Assembly: GCA_964561605.1 (NCBI GenBank)
Contig: CAZLQD010000045.1
Location: 1 to 6,007 of the forward strand
Length of the DNA stretch: 6,007 bases
Source of the DNA: JALUZX01 sp964561605
GTDB taxonomy: Bacteria > Planctomycetota > UBA1135 > JALUZX01
Direction: 5' to 3'
This document shows, in pieces, positions 1-5,744 of this stretch. Position 1 is the stretch's first letter, and each line of letters opens with the position of its first letter. The position numbers were made by a program, and so were the translations under genes. The notes below the pieces were generated by a model. That model made no database searches, was not told the origin of the DNA, and was given only the letters and a program-made list of their open reading frames with translations.

Positions 1-287
1 AGGTCGGCTCCAGGCTGGCCGAGGAGATCCTCGGGCAGGCATCCCCCGGCGAGGACGGGAAGAAGAGGGCCCTGGACGCCCTCGCCGAAGTGGCCAACAT
101 GACGGGCGGACTCTTCCTGGAGCGTTTTCTGGGGCCCGACGAGGATTGGGAACTGGGCCTTCCGGAGGTCCGCTCCATGGAAAAGGGGGAATACCTGGAG
201 GAAAGCAAGAGATCGGTTTCCCGGGTCCTTCTTTCGGACGAGGAGGGAAGCCTCGTGGAAGTCAGCCTCTTCACGCGGATGGAGTGA
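1..287 (+). CDS. cheX: CheX/CheC-type CheY-P phosphatase domain protein, C-terminal part (5' truncated)
   Basis: The frame is open from the window edge (first full codon at base 3) to TGA at 285-287, giving 94 residues of a protein that starts outside. It carries the phosphatase signature of the CheC/CheX/FliY family, D/S-x3-E-x2-N followed about 22 residues later by Pro. Here the local residues are D25, E29 and N32, with the Pro after 21 intervening residues (segment DALAEVANMTGG, then LGLP). In this family the Glu and Asn act on phosphorylated CheY to speed its dephosphorylation and end the chemotaxis signal in the cytoplasm. One motif copy and a short tail favour CheX over two-motif CheC/FliY, but the missing N-terminus could hold a second motif. 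The gene sits 5 nt ahead of cheB and is probably co-transcribed with it. GTG at 90 is an internal valine of the domain, not a start. Confidence 0.75.
   Translation, partial: VGSRLAEEILGQASPGEDGKKRALDALAEVANMTGGLFLERFLGPDEDWELGLPEVRSMEKGEYLEESKRSVSRVLLSDEEGSLVEVSLFTRME
281..284 (+). promoter_or_regulatory. Ribosome binding site deciding the cheB start
   Basis: GGAG lies 8 nt before the ATG at 293, inside the last codons of the upstream gene. It supports ATG 293 over the in-frame ATG at 146. The 146 start would add 49 residues overlapping the phosphatase domain, with no receiver-domain similarity. Confidence 0.6.
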
Positions 288-292
288 GTCTC

Positions 293-1324
293 ATGCCGGT
301 AAAGCCGATCAAGGTGCTCGTCGTCGACGATTCCGCCGTAGTCCGGAAGTCCCTGGCCCGCATTCTCTCTTCCGATCCCGAGATCGAGGTGACCGGAACG
401 GCGCCCGATCCCTTCGCGGCCAGGGACATGATCGCCGCCCGAAGGCCCGACGTGGTCAGCCTCGACATCGAGATGCCCCGCATGGACGGCCTCACCTTCC
501 TGAGGAAACTCATGCGTCACTACCCTCTCCCGGTGGTGATCCTCTCCTCGCTGACCCCGCGGGGAAGCGATCTCGCCATGGAGGCCCTCCAGGCCGGAGC
601 CGTAGCGGTCCTCAACAAGCCCCGGGCGGCCTTCTCCGCCTCGGGGATCCTGGAGGACTACGTCCATACTATCAAGGCCGCCGCCCGGGCGGACGTCCGG
701 AAACACAAGCTGGAAACCCCTGCTTCCGAAAAGCCCAAGGCCCTCTCCAGGACGACCAACCAGGTCCTGGCCATAGGAGCCTCCACGGGAGGCACCACGG
801 CCCTGGAGAACATCCTCAAGGCCATGCCCCCGAACCTTCCCGGAACAGTGGTCACCCAGCACATGCCCGAGATGATCACGGCATCCTTCGCGAGAAGACT
901 CGCCCGGGAGACCGGCCTCGACGTGAGGGAAGCCAGGAACGGGGATTCGGTGGTTCCGGGGCGGGTCCTCATCGCCCCGGGGGGCAAACACCTCCTCCTG
1001 GGCAGGTCGGGAGCCCGGTATGTGGCAGTCGTCAAGGACGGCCCGAGGGTGAACCACCACAAACCCAGCGTGGACGTCCTCTTCAAGTCGGTGGCGCGCT
1101 CCGCCGGTTCGAACGCCCTCGGGGTCATCCTCACGGGCATGGGAAACGACGGGGCCCAGGGGCTCCTCCAGATGAAGGAAGCGGGAGCCTGGACCATCGC
1201 CCAGGACGAGGCGAGCTGCGTCGTCTTCGGGATGCCCAAGGTGGCCATCGAGCTCGGCGCGGCCCGGGAGGTTCTGCCTCTCGACCGGATACCTTCCCGG
1301 TTGCTCGACCTCTTCCAGAGGTAG
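293..1324 (+). CDS. cheB: Chemotaxis response regulator protein-glutamate methylesterase/deamidase CheB
   Basis: The protein of 343 aa is full length for CheB. It removes methyl groups from glutamates on methyl-accepting chemotaxis receptors and deamidates glutamines, giving sensory adaptation as CheA-activated feedback. Residues 5-125 form a receiver domain with acidic pair D12/D13, phospho-acceptor D58 in SLDIEMPRMDG, S85 at the switch Ser/Thr position and K109 in NKP. A linker at about 126-155 leads to the methylesterase domain. The catalytic triad is intact: S164 in GASTGG, H190 in TQHMP and D286 in TGMGNDGA, the same numbering as the well-studied Salmonella enzyme. The segment at 228-233 (APGGKH) is also typical. 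It follows the CheX-like gene by 5 nt, so the pair probably forms an operon that terminates signalling and resets receptors. No cheR is visible here. The start at 293 is chosen from the RBS and the receiver-domain N-terminus. Confidence 0.97.
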   Translation: MPVKPIKVLVVDDSAVVRKSLARILSSDPEIEVTGTAPDPFAARDMIAARRPDVVSLDIEMPRMDGLTFLRKLMRHYPLPVVILSSLTPRGSDLAMEALQAGAVAVLNKPRAAFSASGILEDYVHTIKAAARADVRKHKLETPASEKPKALSRTTNQVLAIGASTGGTTALENILKAMPPNLPGTVVTQHMPEMITASFARRLARETGLDVREARNGDSVVPGRVLIAPGGKHLLLGRSGARYVAVVKDGPRVNHHKPSVDVLFKSVARSAGSNALGVILTGMGNDGAQGLLQMKEAGAWTIAQDEASCVVFGMPKVAIELGAAREVLPLDRIPSRLLDLFQR

Positions 1325-1383
1325 GGAGATTCAGGGGTCGCAGGCTCTCTCCCCGGGACGGCGGTTTTTTTCCGGGAAAAGGC

Positions 1384-1413
1384 AAAGGATCCGTCCTGTC
1401 CTTCGAAGACAGG
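1384..1413 (+). promoter_or_regulatory. Hairpin between a distant Shine-Dalgarno and the ABC ATPase start
   Basis: A 6-bp stem, CCTGTC (1395-1400) with GACAGG (1408-1413), closes a 7-nt loop (CTTCGAA) and ends 3 nt before the ATG at 1417. There is no good Shine-Dalgarno at normal spacing. AAAGGA (1384-1389) lies 27 nt upstream, but subtracting the 19-nt hairpin leaves 8 nt, an ideal spacing. The hairpin may therefore bring the SD to the start codon. Alternatively, the weak AGG inside the stem is the SD and is sequestered. The base pairing is read directly; the role is inferred. Confidence 0.4.
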
Positions 1414-1416
1414 TCC

Positions 1417-2268
1417 ATGATCCAGGCAAGAGGGCTCCGCAAATCCTTCGGCCCCGTCCAGGCCCTGGACGGGGCGGACATTCACGTACCCCCTGGGATC
1501 TGCTTCGGCCTCCTCGGGCCGAACGGGGCGGGAAAGACCACGACCATCCGGATCCTCATGGGGATCCTCTCTCCCGACGAGGGGGAGGTCCGGGTCTGCG
1601 GAGGCGACCCGGCCGATCCCGAAGTGCGCCGTCTCCTGGGCCTGGCGCCCCAGGAGACGGCTCTCTACGAGGAACTCACGGCGAAGGAAAACCTGGCCTT
1701 CTTCGGCCGGATCCAGGGCCTGGGAGGGAGGCGTCTCAAGGAACGGGTCCGGGCCGCCCTGGAACTGGCCGGCCTGGAGGAGAGGTCCAAGGACCTGGTC
1801 TCCACCTTCTCGGGAGGGATGAAGAGGCGCCTCAACCTGGCCGCCGCCGTCCTCCACGAGCCCCGGGTCCTCTTCCTGGACGAACCCACCCAGGGCGTGG
1901 ACCCCCAGTCCCGCAACAGGATCTTCGAGACCATCCGGACCCTGAAGGAAGAGGGAACCACCATCCTCTACACGACCCATTACATGGAAGAAGCGGAGAG
2001 ACTCTGCGACAGGGTGGCCATCATGGACCACGGCCGGATCCTCGTGGAAGGCACCCTCCGGGAGATCCTGGAAGGCCACGGAGGCAAGGCCCTCGTCCGT
2101 GTGGAATACGCCCAGGCGCCTCCCCGGGAATTCCTCACCAGGGATCCCTTGGCCCAGGTCCTTCGATTGGCCCGGGAAGGAAAGGAGATCCTGGGACTCC
2201 ACGTAGAGAGGCCCGACCTGGAATCGGTTTTTCTGGACCTCACGGGAAGGAGGCTCAGGGACGAATGA
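1417..2268 (+). CDS. ABC-2-type exporter ATP-binding protein (CcmA/COG1131-like)
   Basis: This 283-aa protein is a single nucleotide-binding domain plus a short C-terminal extension, typical of drug, lipid or polysaccharide exporters of the ABC-2 class. All ATPase motifs are present in order: Walker A GPNGAGKTT (34-42), Q-loop Q79 in LAPQE, signature FSGGMKRR (131-138), Walker B LFLDEP (152-157) with catalytic E156, D-loop VDPQ (161-164) and switch His H188 in TTHYMEEAE. The C-terminal 60 residues end in the PDLESVFLDLTGR motif common in this subfamily. It should act as a cytoplasmic homodimer powering the permease encoded next. The genes overlap by 4 nt (ATGA), so translation is probably coupled. 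A 92-nt gap separates it from cheB, with no clear promoter or terminator, so co-transcription with the chemotaxis genes is possible. The substrate cannot be deduced. Confidence 0.95.
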   Translation: MIQARGLRKSFGPVQALDGADIHVPPGICFGLLGPNGAGKTTTIRILMGILSPDEGEVRVCGGDPADPEVRRLLGLAPQETALYEELTAKENLAFFGRIQGLGGRRLKERVRAALELAGLEERSKDLVSTFSGGMKRRLNLAAAVLHEPRVLFLDEPTQGVDPQSRNRIFETIRTLKEEGTTILYTTHYMEEAERLCDRVAIMDHGRILVEGTLREILEGHGGKALVRVEYAQAPPREFLTRDPLAQVLRLAREGKEILGLHVERPDLESVFLDLTGRRLRDE

Positions 2269-3548
2269 AGGCCCTTCTCTCCTTGGCCCTCAAGGATCTT
2301 CGCATCCTCTCCCGGGACAAATCGGGGCTCTTCTGGGTCCTCCTGTTTCCCCTGCTCTTCGCCCTCTTCTTCGGGGCGGTCTTCTCCGGGATGGGCCGTT
2401 CCTCCAACGCCCTCCCCGTGGCTGTGGTGGACCAGGCCAGGACACCCCGCTCGAGGCGGATGGTGAAGAAACTGGCCTCCTCCCAGGCCCTGGAGGTCCG
2501 GGAGATGAACCTGGAAGAGGCCCGCCTGGCCGTGCGGCGGGGAAGGCTCTCGGCGTGGATCCGGTTCCCCAAGGATTTCGGCAGGGACGAATCCCTCTTC
2601 CGGGAGCTCGGAGGCGGTCCGGAGATCGAACTCGGGATGGATCCCTCCCGCGGGGCCGAGAGAGGTTACGTCCAGGGAATCCTCATGGAGGCCTGGTTCG
2701 AAAGCCTCAGGGAAGACTTCCAGGACCCCAAGGCCATGAGAAGGACTCTGGCCAAGGAGATCGAGAAGGTCCGGAAGGAATCGGATCTCCCCGCCCTCCA
2801 GAAGGCGATCCTCCTGGCCTTCCTCGGCTCCCTGGACCGCTTTCTCCGGGATTTCGATCCTGCGATCTACGAGAAGGGAAGCATGAAGGGCCCCACCTTG
2901 AAGCTGGTCGAGGCCGCCCGAAAGGGAAAAAGGCCCCGCACTTCCTTCGAGATCACATTTCCCGCCTCCATTCTCTGGGGGATCCTGGGATGCGCCGCCA
3001 CTTTCGCCCTCTCCATCGTGCGGGAAAGACGGCAGGGAACCCTCCTCAGGCTCAGGGCGGCCCCACTGGGCCTGGCCCGGATCCTCCTGGGCAAGGGCCT
3101 GGCCTGCTTCCTGGCTTCTTCCGCCGTGGCCCTGGCCCTCCTTCTCTTCGCGCGGGCCGCCCTCGGCGTGAGGTGGGGAAACCCGGCCCTTCTCCTGGCG
3201 GGGGTGGCCGCCACGGCCTTCTGCTTCTCCGGCCTCATGATGCTCCTCTCCCTCGTGGGGAAGACGGAGAACTCCGCCGCCGGGGCCACCTGGGCCGTCC
3301 TGCTCGTGATGGCCATGGTGGGAGGAGGAATGGTCCCGCTGGTGGCCATGCCGGCCTGGATGCGGGCCCTGGGAGACGCGAGCCCGGTGAAATGGGGGAT
3401 CCTGGCCCTGGAGGGGGCCGTCTGGAGGGGGTTCTCCTGGGGCGAGGCGGCTCTCCCCCTCCTGGTCCTGGCAGGCTCGGGGACGATCTTCTTCCTGGCC
3501 GGATCCCTGCTCCTGGCCGCCCGGAAGGACCGCCTGGGAACGACCTGA
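2265..3548 (+). CDS. ABC-2-type transporter permease
   Basis: This 427-aa membrane protein has the ABC-2 exporter permease layout. A short basic cytoplasmic N-terminus with an LKDLRILSRDK amphipathic segment leads to TM1 (about 22-41). A large extracytoplasmic domain of about 185 residues (about 43-228) follows. Five C-terminal TM helices lie near 232-252, 273-296, 308-331, 340-360 and 395-418. The ERRQGTLLRLRAAPL segment (254-268) after TM2 matches the conserved coupling region that contacts the ATPase in this family. Two copies presumably pair with two ATPase subunits. AAGGAGG (2247-2253) lies 11 nt before the ATG, inside the ATPase gene, and the ATGA overlap indicates coupled translation. 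The long external loop is typical of the YhhJ/linearmycin-exporter-like ABC2_membrane_3 branch. The substrate is unknown. Adjacency to chemotaxis and flagellin genes does not by itself imply a motility role. Confidence 0.92.
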   Translation: MKALLSLALKDLRILSRDKSGLFWVLLFPLLFALFFGAVFSGMGRSSNALPVAVVDQARTPRSRRMVKKLASSQALEVREMNLEEARLAVRRGRLSAWIRFPKDFGRDESLFRELGGGPEIELGMDPSRGAERGYVQGILMEAWFESLREDFQDPKAMRRTLAKEIEKVRKESDLPALQKAILLAFLGSLDRFLRDFDPAIYEKGSMKGPTLKLVEAARKGKRPRTSFEITFPASILWGILGCAATFALSIVRERRQGTLLRLRAAPLGLARILLGKGLACFLASSAVALALLLFARAALGVRWGNPALLLAGVAATAFCFSGLMMLLSLVGKTENSAAGATWAVLLVMAMVGGGMVPLVAMPAWMRALGDASPVKWGILALEGAVWRGFSWGEAALPLLVLAGSGTIFFLAGSLLLAARKDRLGTT

Positions 3549-3593
3549 AGAGCCCCCTTCCCTCCCAGGGGAGGATGGCCGGGGCCTATTCCA

Positions 3594-4439
3594 TCAGTAC
3601 TTGATCCCCTTCTTTCGCCCCTTCCTGCGGGCCCATTTCCGGTAGAAATCCGCCCGGTCGAACTCCACGCCGGTGATCTCCTTGAGGGCGGCCTTGACGT
3701 CCTTCTTCCAGAAGTGCCAGGCCTTCCACCGCTTTTCCCACCAGGAGGCGGGAGGGTTCGAGGGGGAGTCCACGTCGGCAGGCCGGGGCTCGTCCAAGTT
3801 GTCCACCAACAGGCGGAAGGCCCGCTTCTCCTTCCCTTTCCGGAAGAGGCGGAGGATCTTCTGCTGGGGAACGCCGGGAGTCTTCAAGTCCCAGGCCTGC
3901 TGGAAGAGGGAAGCCAGGGGACGAAAGAAGGCGGGATGGTATCCAAGCCGGTTCACGGCATCCAAGGCGGCCAGGAAGGCCAGGGGATCCTTCACGAGGC
4001 CCCGCCGGGAGAGGATCTTCACCAAGGCCTTCCGGGTCTCGGGGAAGTTCAGTCTTCCCAGGGCCTCCAGGGCGGCGGCTCGGACCAGCTTGGACTTGTC
4101 CCGGGTGGCCAGCTTCACCAGGGGTTTCACGAAGGAAGGGTGGGCCTTCTGGACCAGGGACTGGATCGCCTCTCTCCTCAGGACGGGGAACTTCTTCCCC
4201 CGGGAGAGATTCTTCTGGAAGGCCTTGAGAAGGGCCTTGGCCTCTTTCCTCTCCGCCGTGGGCGGGAAGGCGGGTTTTCTTTCCCCTTCCTTCTTTCCTC
4301 CATCGTTCTTGCCCGCCTCCCACGGGGGACGGTTCCGGCCAGGAGGGGTCGGGCGGACCTGGCAGGAAAGGTCGGATCCGGCCGGAACGGCCAGGGCGGC
4401 CAGGACCAGGAAGGCTTTCATCGAAGGTCTCTTTCGCAT
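3594..4439 (-). CDS. Probable exported HEAT-repeat protein of unknown function
   Basis: This 281-aa protein is transcribed against its neighbours. The N-terminus looks like a signal peptide: basic MRKRPSMK, a hydrophobic core at 9-18 (AFLVLAALAV) and VPA at 18-20 as a plausible signal peptidase I site. The Cys at 26 lacks a canonical lipobox, so a lipoprotein is unlikely. Residues 28-65 are a low-complexity Pro/Lys/Gly linker. From about 66 to 205 the protein is made of paired amphipathic helices; the clearest HEAT-like unit is near 102-145 (FVKPLVKLA, then LVRAAALEALGRL). The C-terminus (about 233-281) is rich in Trp, Arg and Lys, with WWEKRWKAWHFW followed by ALKEITGVEF. HEAT solenoids usually bind proteins; no catalytic motif is seen. 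Very basic, Trp-rich HEAT proteins of this design are familiar in planctomycetes (from memory). The start at 4439 is supported by GGGAGGAG 8 nt upstream. The gene runs convergent to the permease (45-nt gap) and divergent from flagellin. Confidence 0.8.
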   Translation of the reverse strand: MRKRPSMKAFLVLAALAVPAGSDLSCQVRPTPPGRNRPPWEAGKNDGGKKEGERKPAFPPTAERKEAKALLKAFQKNLSRGKKFPVLRREAIQSLVQKAHPSFVKPLVKLATRDKSKLVRAAALEALGRLNFPETRKALVKILSRRGLVKDPLAFLAALDAVNRLGYHPAFFRPLASLFQQAWDLKTPGVPQQKILRLFRKGKEKRAFRLLVDNLDEPRPADVDSPSNPPASWWEKRWKAWHFWKKDVKAALKEITGVEFDRADFYRKWARRKGRKKGIKY

Positions 4440-4447
4440 GAGGGGGA

Positions 4448-4455
4448 CTCCTCCC
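4448..4455 (-). promoter_or_regulatory. Ribosome binding site deciding the HEAT-protein start
   Basis: On the minus strand GGGAGGAG lies 8 nt before the ATG at 4439-4437. This favours that start over the second in-frame ATG at 4421, which would shorten the signal-peptide n-region to MK. Confidence 0.65.
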
Positions 4456-4466
4456 AGGGGACCTCC

Positions 4467-4472
4467 ATTCTA
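4467..4472 (-). promoter_or_regulatory. Possible -10 element for the HEAT-protein gene
   Basis: TAGAAT on the minus strand matches the TATAAT consensus at 5 of 6 bases. It would place transcription start about 20 nt before the ATG, just ahead of the RBS. No convincing -35 is found 16-18 nt upstream, so this is weak. Confidence 0.25.
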
Positions 4473-4532
4473 AGGCCTGCCCCCACCATCCTCATCCCCC
4501 CCATGGGAAGGGGAATTTCCGGCCCTTTCCCC

Positions 4533-4559
4533 TCAAGCCCGAAAGAGAAATTCCGACAA
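4533..4559 (+). promoter_or_regulatory. Sigma-28 (FliA)-type promoter of flagellin
   Basis: TCAA (4533-4536), exactly 15 nt, then TCCGACAA (4552-4559). The flagellar sigma-28 consensus is TAAA-N15-GCCGATAA, so the match is 3/4 and 6/8 with ideal spacing and the CCGA core intact. It lies 81 nt before the flagellin ATG, giving a 5' leader of about 75 nt. This is the expected late-class flagellar control, with the FlgM anti-sigma checkpoint in organisms that have it. The match was found by eye. Confidence 0.6.
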
Positions 4560-4592
4560 TCCGGGAGATCGAAGAAACGTCAGGCGAAAGGA

Positions 4593-4608
4593 GCCCCGGT
4601 TCAGGGGC
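4593..4608 (+). other. Short hairpin in the flagellin 5' leader
   Basis: GCCCC (4593-4597) pairs with GGGGC (4604-4608) across a 6-nt loop, 19 nt before the Shine-Dalgarno (AGGGGG, 4628-4633). It leaves the RBS free, so it might protect the mRNA 5' region or be incidental. The stem is only 5 bp. Confidence 0.3.
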
Positions 4609-4640
4609 GAAGGGAAAGAAAGCAGGCAGGGGGTCGAACC

Positions 4641-5474
4641 ATGGGGCTTCGAGTCAACACCAACATCGCCAGCATCAACGCCCAGAGGAACCTCTTCCAG
4701 GTCACCCAGAGGCTCTCCCGGAACTTCCAGCACCTCTCGACGGGTCTCAGGATCGCCACGGCCGCGGACGATGCGGCGGGCCTGGCCATCTCCGAGAGGT
4801 TCCGGGCCCAGATCCGCTCCCTGGCCCAGGCCAGGCGGAACGCCAACGACGGAATCTCCCTGGTGCAGACCGGGGAAGGAGCGCTGAACGAAGTGAGCGC
4901 CATCCTGGTCCGCCTGAGGGAGCTGGCCATCCAGTCGGCGAACGGCGCCGTGAGCGGCCTGGACCAGAATACGCTGGACGAGGAATTCCAGAACCTGGTG
5001 AACGAGATCAACCGGATCGCCAAGTCCACCGAGTTCAACGGCGTCCATCTCCTGGACGGCTCCTCCTCCAACATCAGTTTCCAGGTGGGGATCGGAACCA
5101 CCTCGGGGGTGGACACCATCATGGTGAGCCTGACCCCGGCCCTGAGCACCAGCCTGGGGCTGAGCACAGTCGACATCGGATCCACGGGAGACGTGAGCTT
5201 CGCAATCTCCCAGATCGATTCGGCGATCAACACGGTGAGCCAGATTCGGGGAAAGTTCGGGGCCATACAGAACAGGCTGGGCGCCACGATCGCCAACCTT
5301 GGTGTGGCCCACGAGAACCTCTCGGCCGCCGAATCCCGGATCCGCGACGTGGACGTGGCCTACGAGACGGCCCAGCTCACGAGGAACTCCATCCTCCAGC
5401 AGGCGGCCATCTCCATCCTTGGCCAGGCGAATACTCAACCTCAAGCGGCCCTGTCCCTCCTCACGGGCAGGTAA
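4641..5474 (+). CDS. fliC: Flagellin (minimal D0/D1-only filament protein)
   Basis: This 277-aa protein is the subunit that polymerises into the flagellar filament after export by the flagellar type III apparatus. The N-terminal D0/D1 block (1-140) begins MGLRVNTNIASINAQRNL and contains the hallmark AADDAAGLAISERF (41-54) and the LRELAIQSANG helix (92-102). The C-terminal D1/D0 block (about 193-277) contains LGVAHENLSAAESRIRDVD and ends in the conserved ISILGQANTQPQAALSLLTGR region. Only about 50 residues (141-192) separate the blocks, so the surface D2/D3 domains of enterobacterial flagellins (about 495 aa) are absent. The ATG at 4641 has AGGGGG 7 nt upstream and gives the canonical N-terminus. 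The frame stays open far upstream, but that extension is antisense to the HEAT gene and not flagellin-like. The gene has its own sigma-28-like promoter and a strong terminator, so it is probably monocistronic. Confidence 0.98.
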   Translation: MGLRVNTNIASINAQRNLFQVTQRLSRNFQHLSTGLRIATAADDAAGLAISERFRAQIRSLAQARRNANDGISLVQTGEGALNEVSAILVRLRELAIQSANGAVSGLDQNTLDEEFQNLVNEINRIAKSTEFNGVHLLDGSSSNISFQVGIGTTSGVDTIMVSLTPALSTSLGLSTVDIGSTGDVSFAISQIDSAINTVSQIRGKFGAIQNRLGATIANLGVAHENLSAAESRIRDVDVAYETAQLTRNSILQQAAISILGQANTQPQAALSLLTGR

Positions 5475-5515
5475 CCGAGAAAACAGAGCGCATACCAAGC
5501 TGACCCTTTGCCGCC

Positions 5516-5562
5516 GGCGGGGGCTCCCGGACGATCCTCCGGGGGGGCCCCCGCCATTTTTT
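5516..5562 (+). terminator. Rho-independent terminator of flagellin
   Basis: The outer stem GGCGGGGGC (5516-5524) pairs perfectly with GCCCCCGCC (5547-5555). An inner stem CCCGGA (5526-5531) pairs with TCCGGG (5538-5543) around the loop CGATCC. One to three unpaired bases lie between the stems. A run of six T follows (5557-5562). It begins 41 nt after the flagellin stop codon. The stem is very GC-rich and the arrangement is textbook. Confidence 0.92.
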
Positions 5563-5567
5563 CCCCG

Positions 5568-5674
5568 GGCCGGGGCTGACGTACAAAAAGGGACTCGTTA
5601 GCCCCTGCCGGCGGGTATGTGCGGCCCGAAGGGCCGCAACATGCCCGGCGTCAGGGGAGTGGATGGGGGTTCGA
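5568..5674 (+). repeat. Large structured repeat, copy A
   Basis: These 107 nt recur at 5901-6007 with only three substitutions (5668, 5648 and 5616) and an offset of exactly 333 nt. The unit folds well on paper. CTGACGT (5576-5582) pairs with GCGTCAG (5648-5654), including one G-T wobble. Directly abutting on its 3' side is a long hairpin, 5612-5627 with 5631-5647, of 16 pairs with one bulged A (5639), one wobble and a GAA triloop. An alternative stem pairs GGGGCT (5572-5577) with AGCCCC (5600-5605). The copy starts 5 nt after the T-run of the flagellin terminator. Strand is arbitrary; function unknown. Confidence 0.9.
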
Positions 5675-5713
5675 AGTTTTTTTGGGGCGCATTCGATGGT
5701 GTTGCCACTCCCC
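5654..5713. repeat. Perfect 9-bp inverted repeat spanning the end of copy A
   Basis: GGGGAGTGG (5654-5662) is the exact reverse complement of CCACTCCCC (5705-5713), enclosing 42 nt that include a run of seven T (5677-5683). The left arm lies inside the large repeat and is conserved in copy B (5987-5995). The partner of copy B would fall beyond the window. Confidence 0.7.
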
Positions 5714-5723
5714 GGGCGTCCTC

Positions 5724-5744
5724 GTCCCCTGCTTCGCAGGGGAC
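5724..5744. other. Perfect 9-bp hairpin with TTC/GAA triloop
   Basis: GTCCCCTGC (5724-5732) and GCAGGGGAC (5736-5744) are perfect complements around TTC. Read on the minus strand the centre is GCGAAGC, a sequence known to form an unusually stable mini-hairpin in single-stranded DNA. Its right arm overlaps the first three bases of the 50-nt tandem array. No T-run follows on the plus strand, so it is not a classical terminator in that direction. Confidence 0.75.

Noticed and set aside
146..292. Upstream in-frame ATG for cheB
   Set aside because: It would overlap the phosphatase gene by about 140 nt and add residues unrelated to receiver domains. ATG 293 has its own RBS.
1352..1376. Terminator after cheB (CCCGG/CCGGG with seven T)
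   Set aside because: The T-run lies inside the 15-nt loop rather than after the stem, and the stem is 5 bp. It cannot act as a standard intrinsic terminator.
658..2202. 514-codon open frame on the minus strand opposite cheB and the ABC ATPase
   Set aside because: It is antisense to two genes with fully intact motifs. Its translation is Gly/Pro/Arg-rich low-complexity sequence typical of a high-GC shadow frame.
3561..3587. Bidirectional terminator between the convergent permease and HEAT genes
   Set aside because: CCTCC/GGAGG gives only a 5-bp stem and there is no T-run on either strand. The location is suggestive but the signal is too weak.
3714..4640. In-frame 309-codon upstream extension of flagellin
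   Set aside because: It is antisense to the HEAT gene and compositionally a shadow. The canonical flagellin N-terminus, RBS and promoter all place the start at 4641.
5598..5640. Integron attC-like site (GTTAGCC and GCAAC boxes)
   Set aside because: The boxes do not fit the GTTRRRY and RYYYAAC cores and are in the wrong order for one site. No integrase is present.
5665..5690. tRNA-like GGTTCGAA T-loop
   Set aside because: The flanking bases cannot form a T-stem (a G-run against a T-run), and no acceptor or anticodon stem is found around it.
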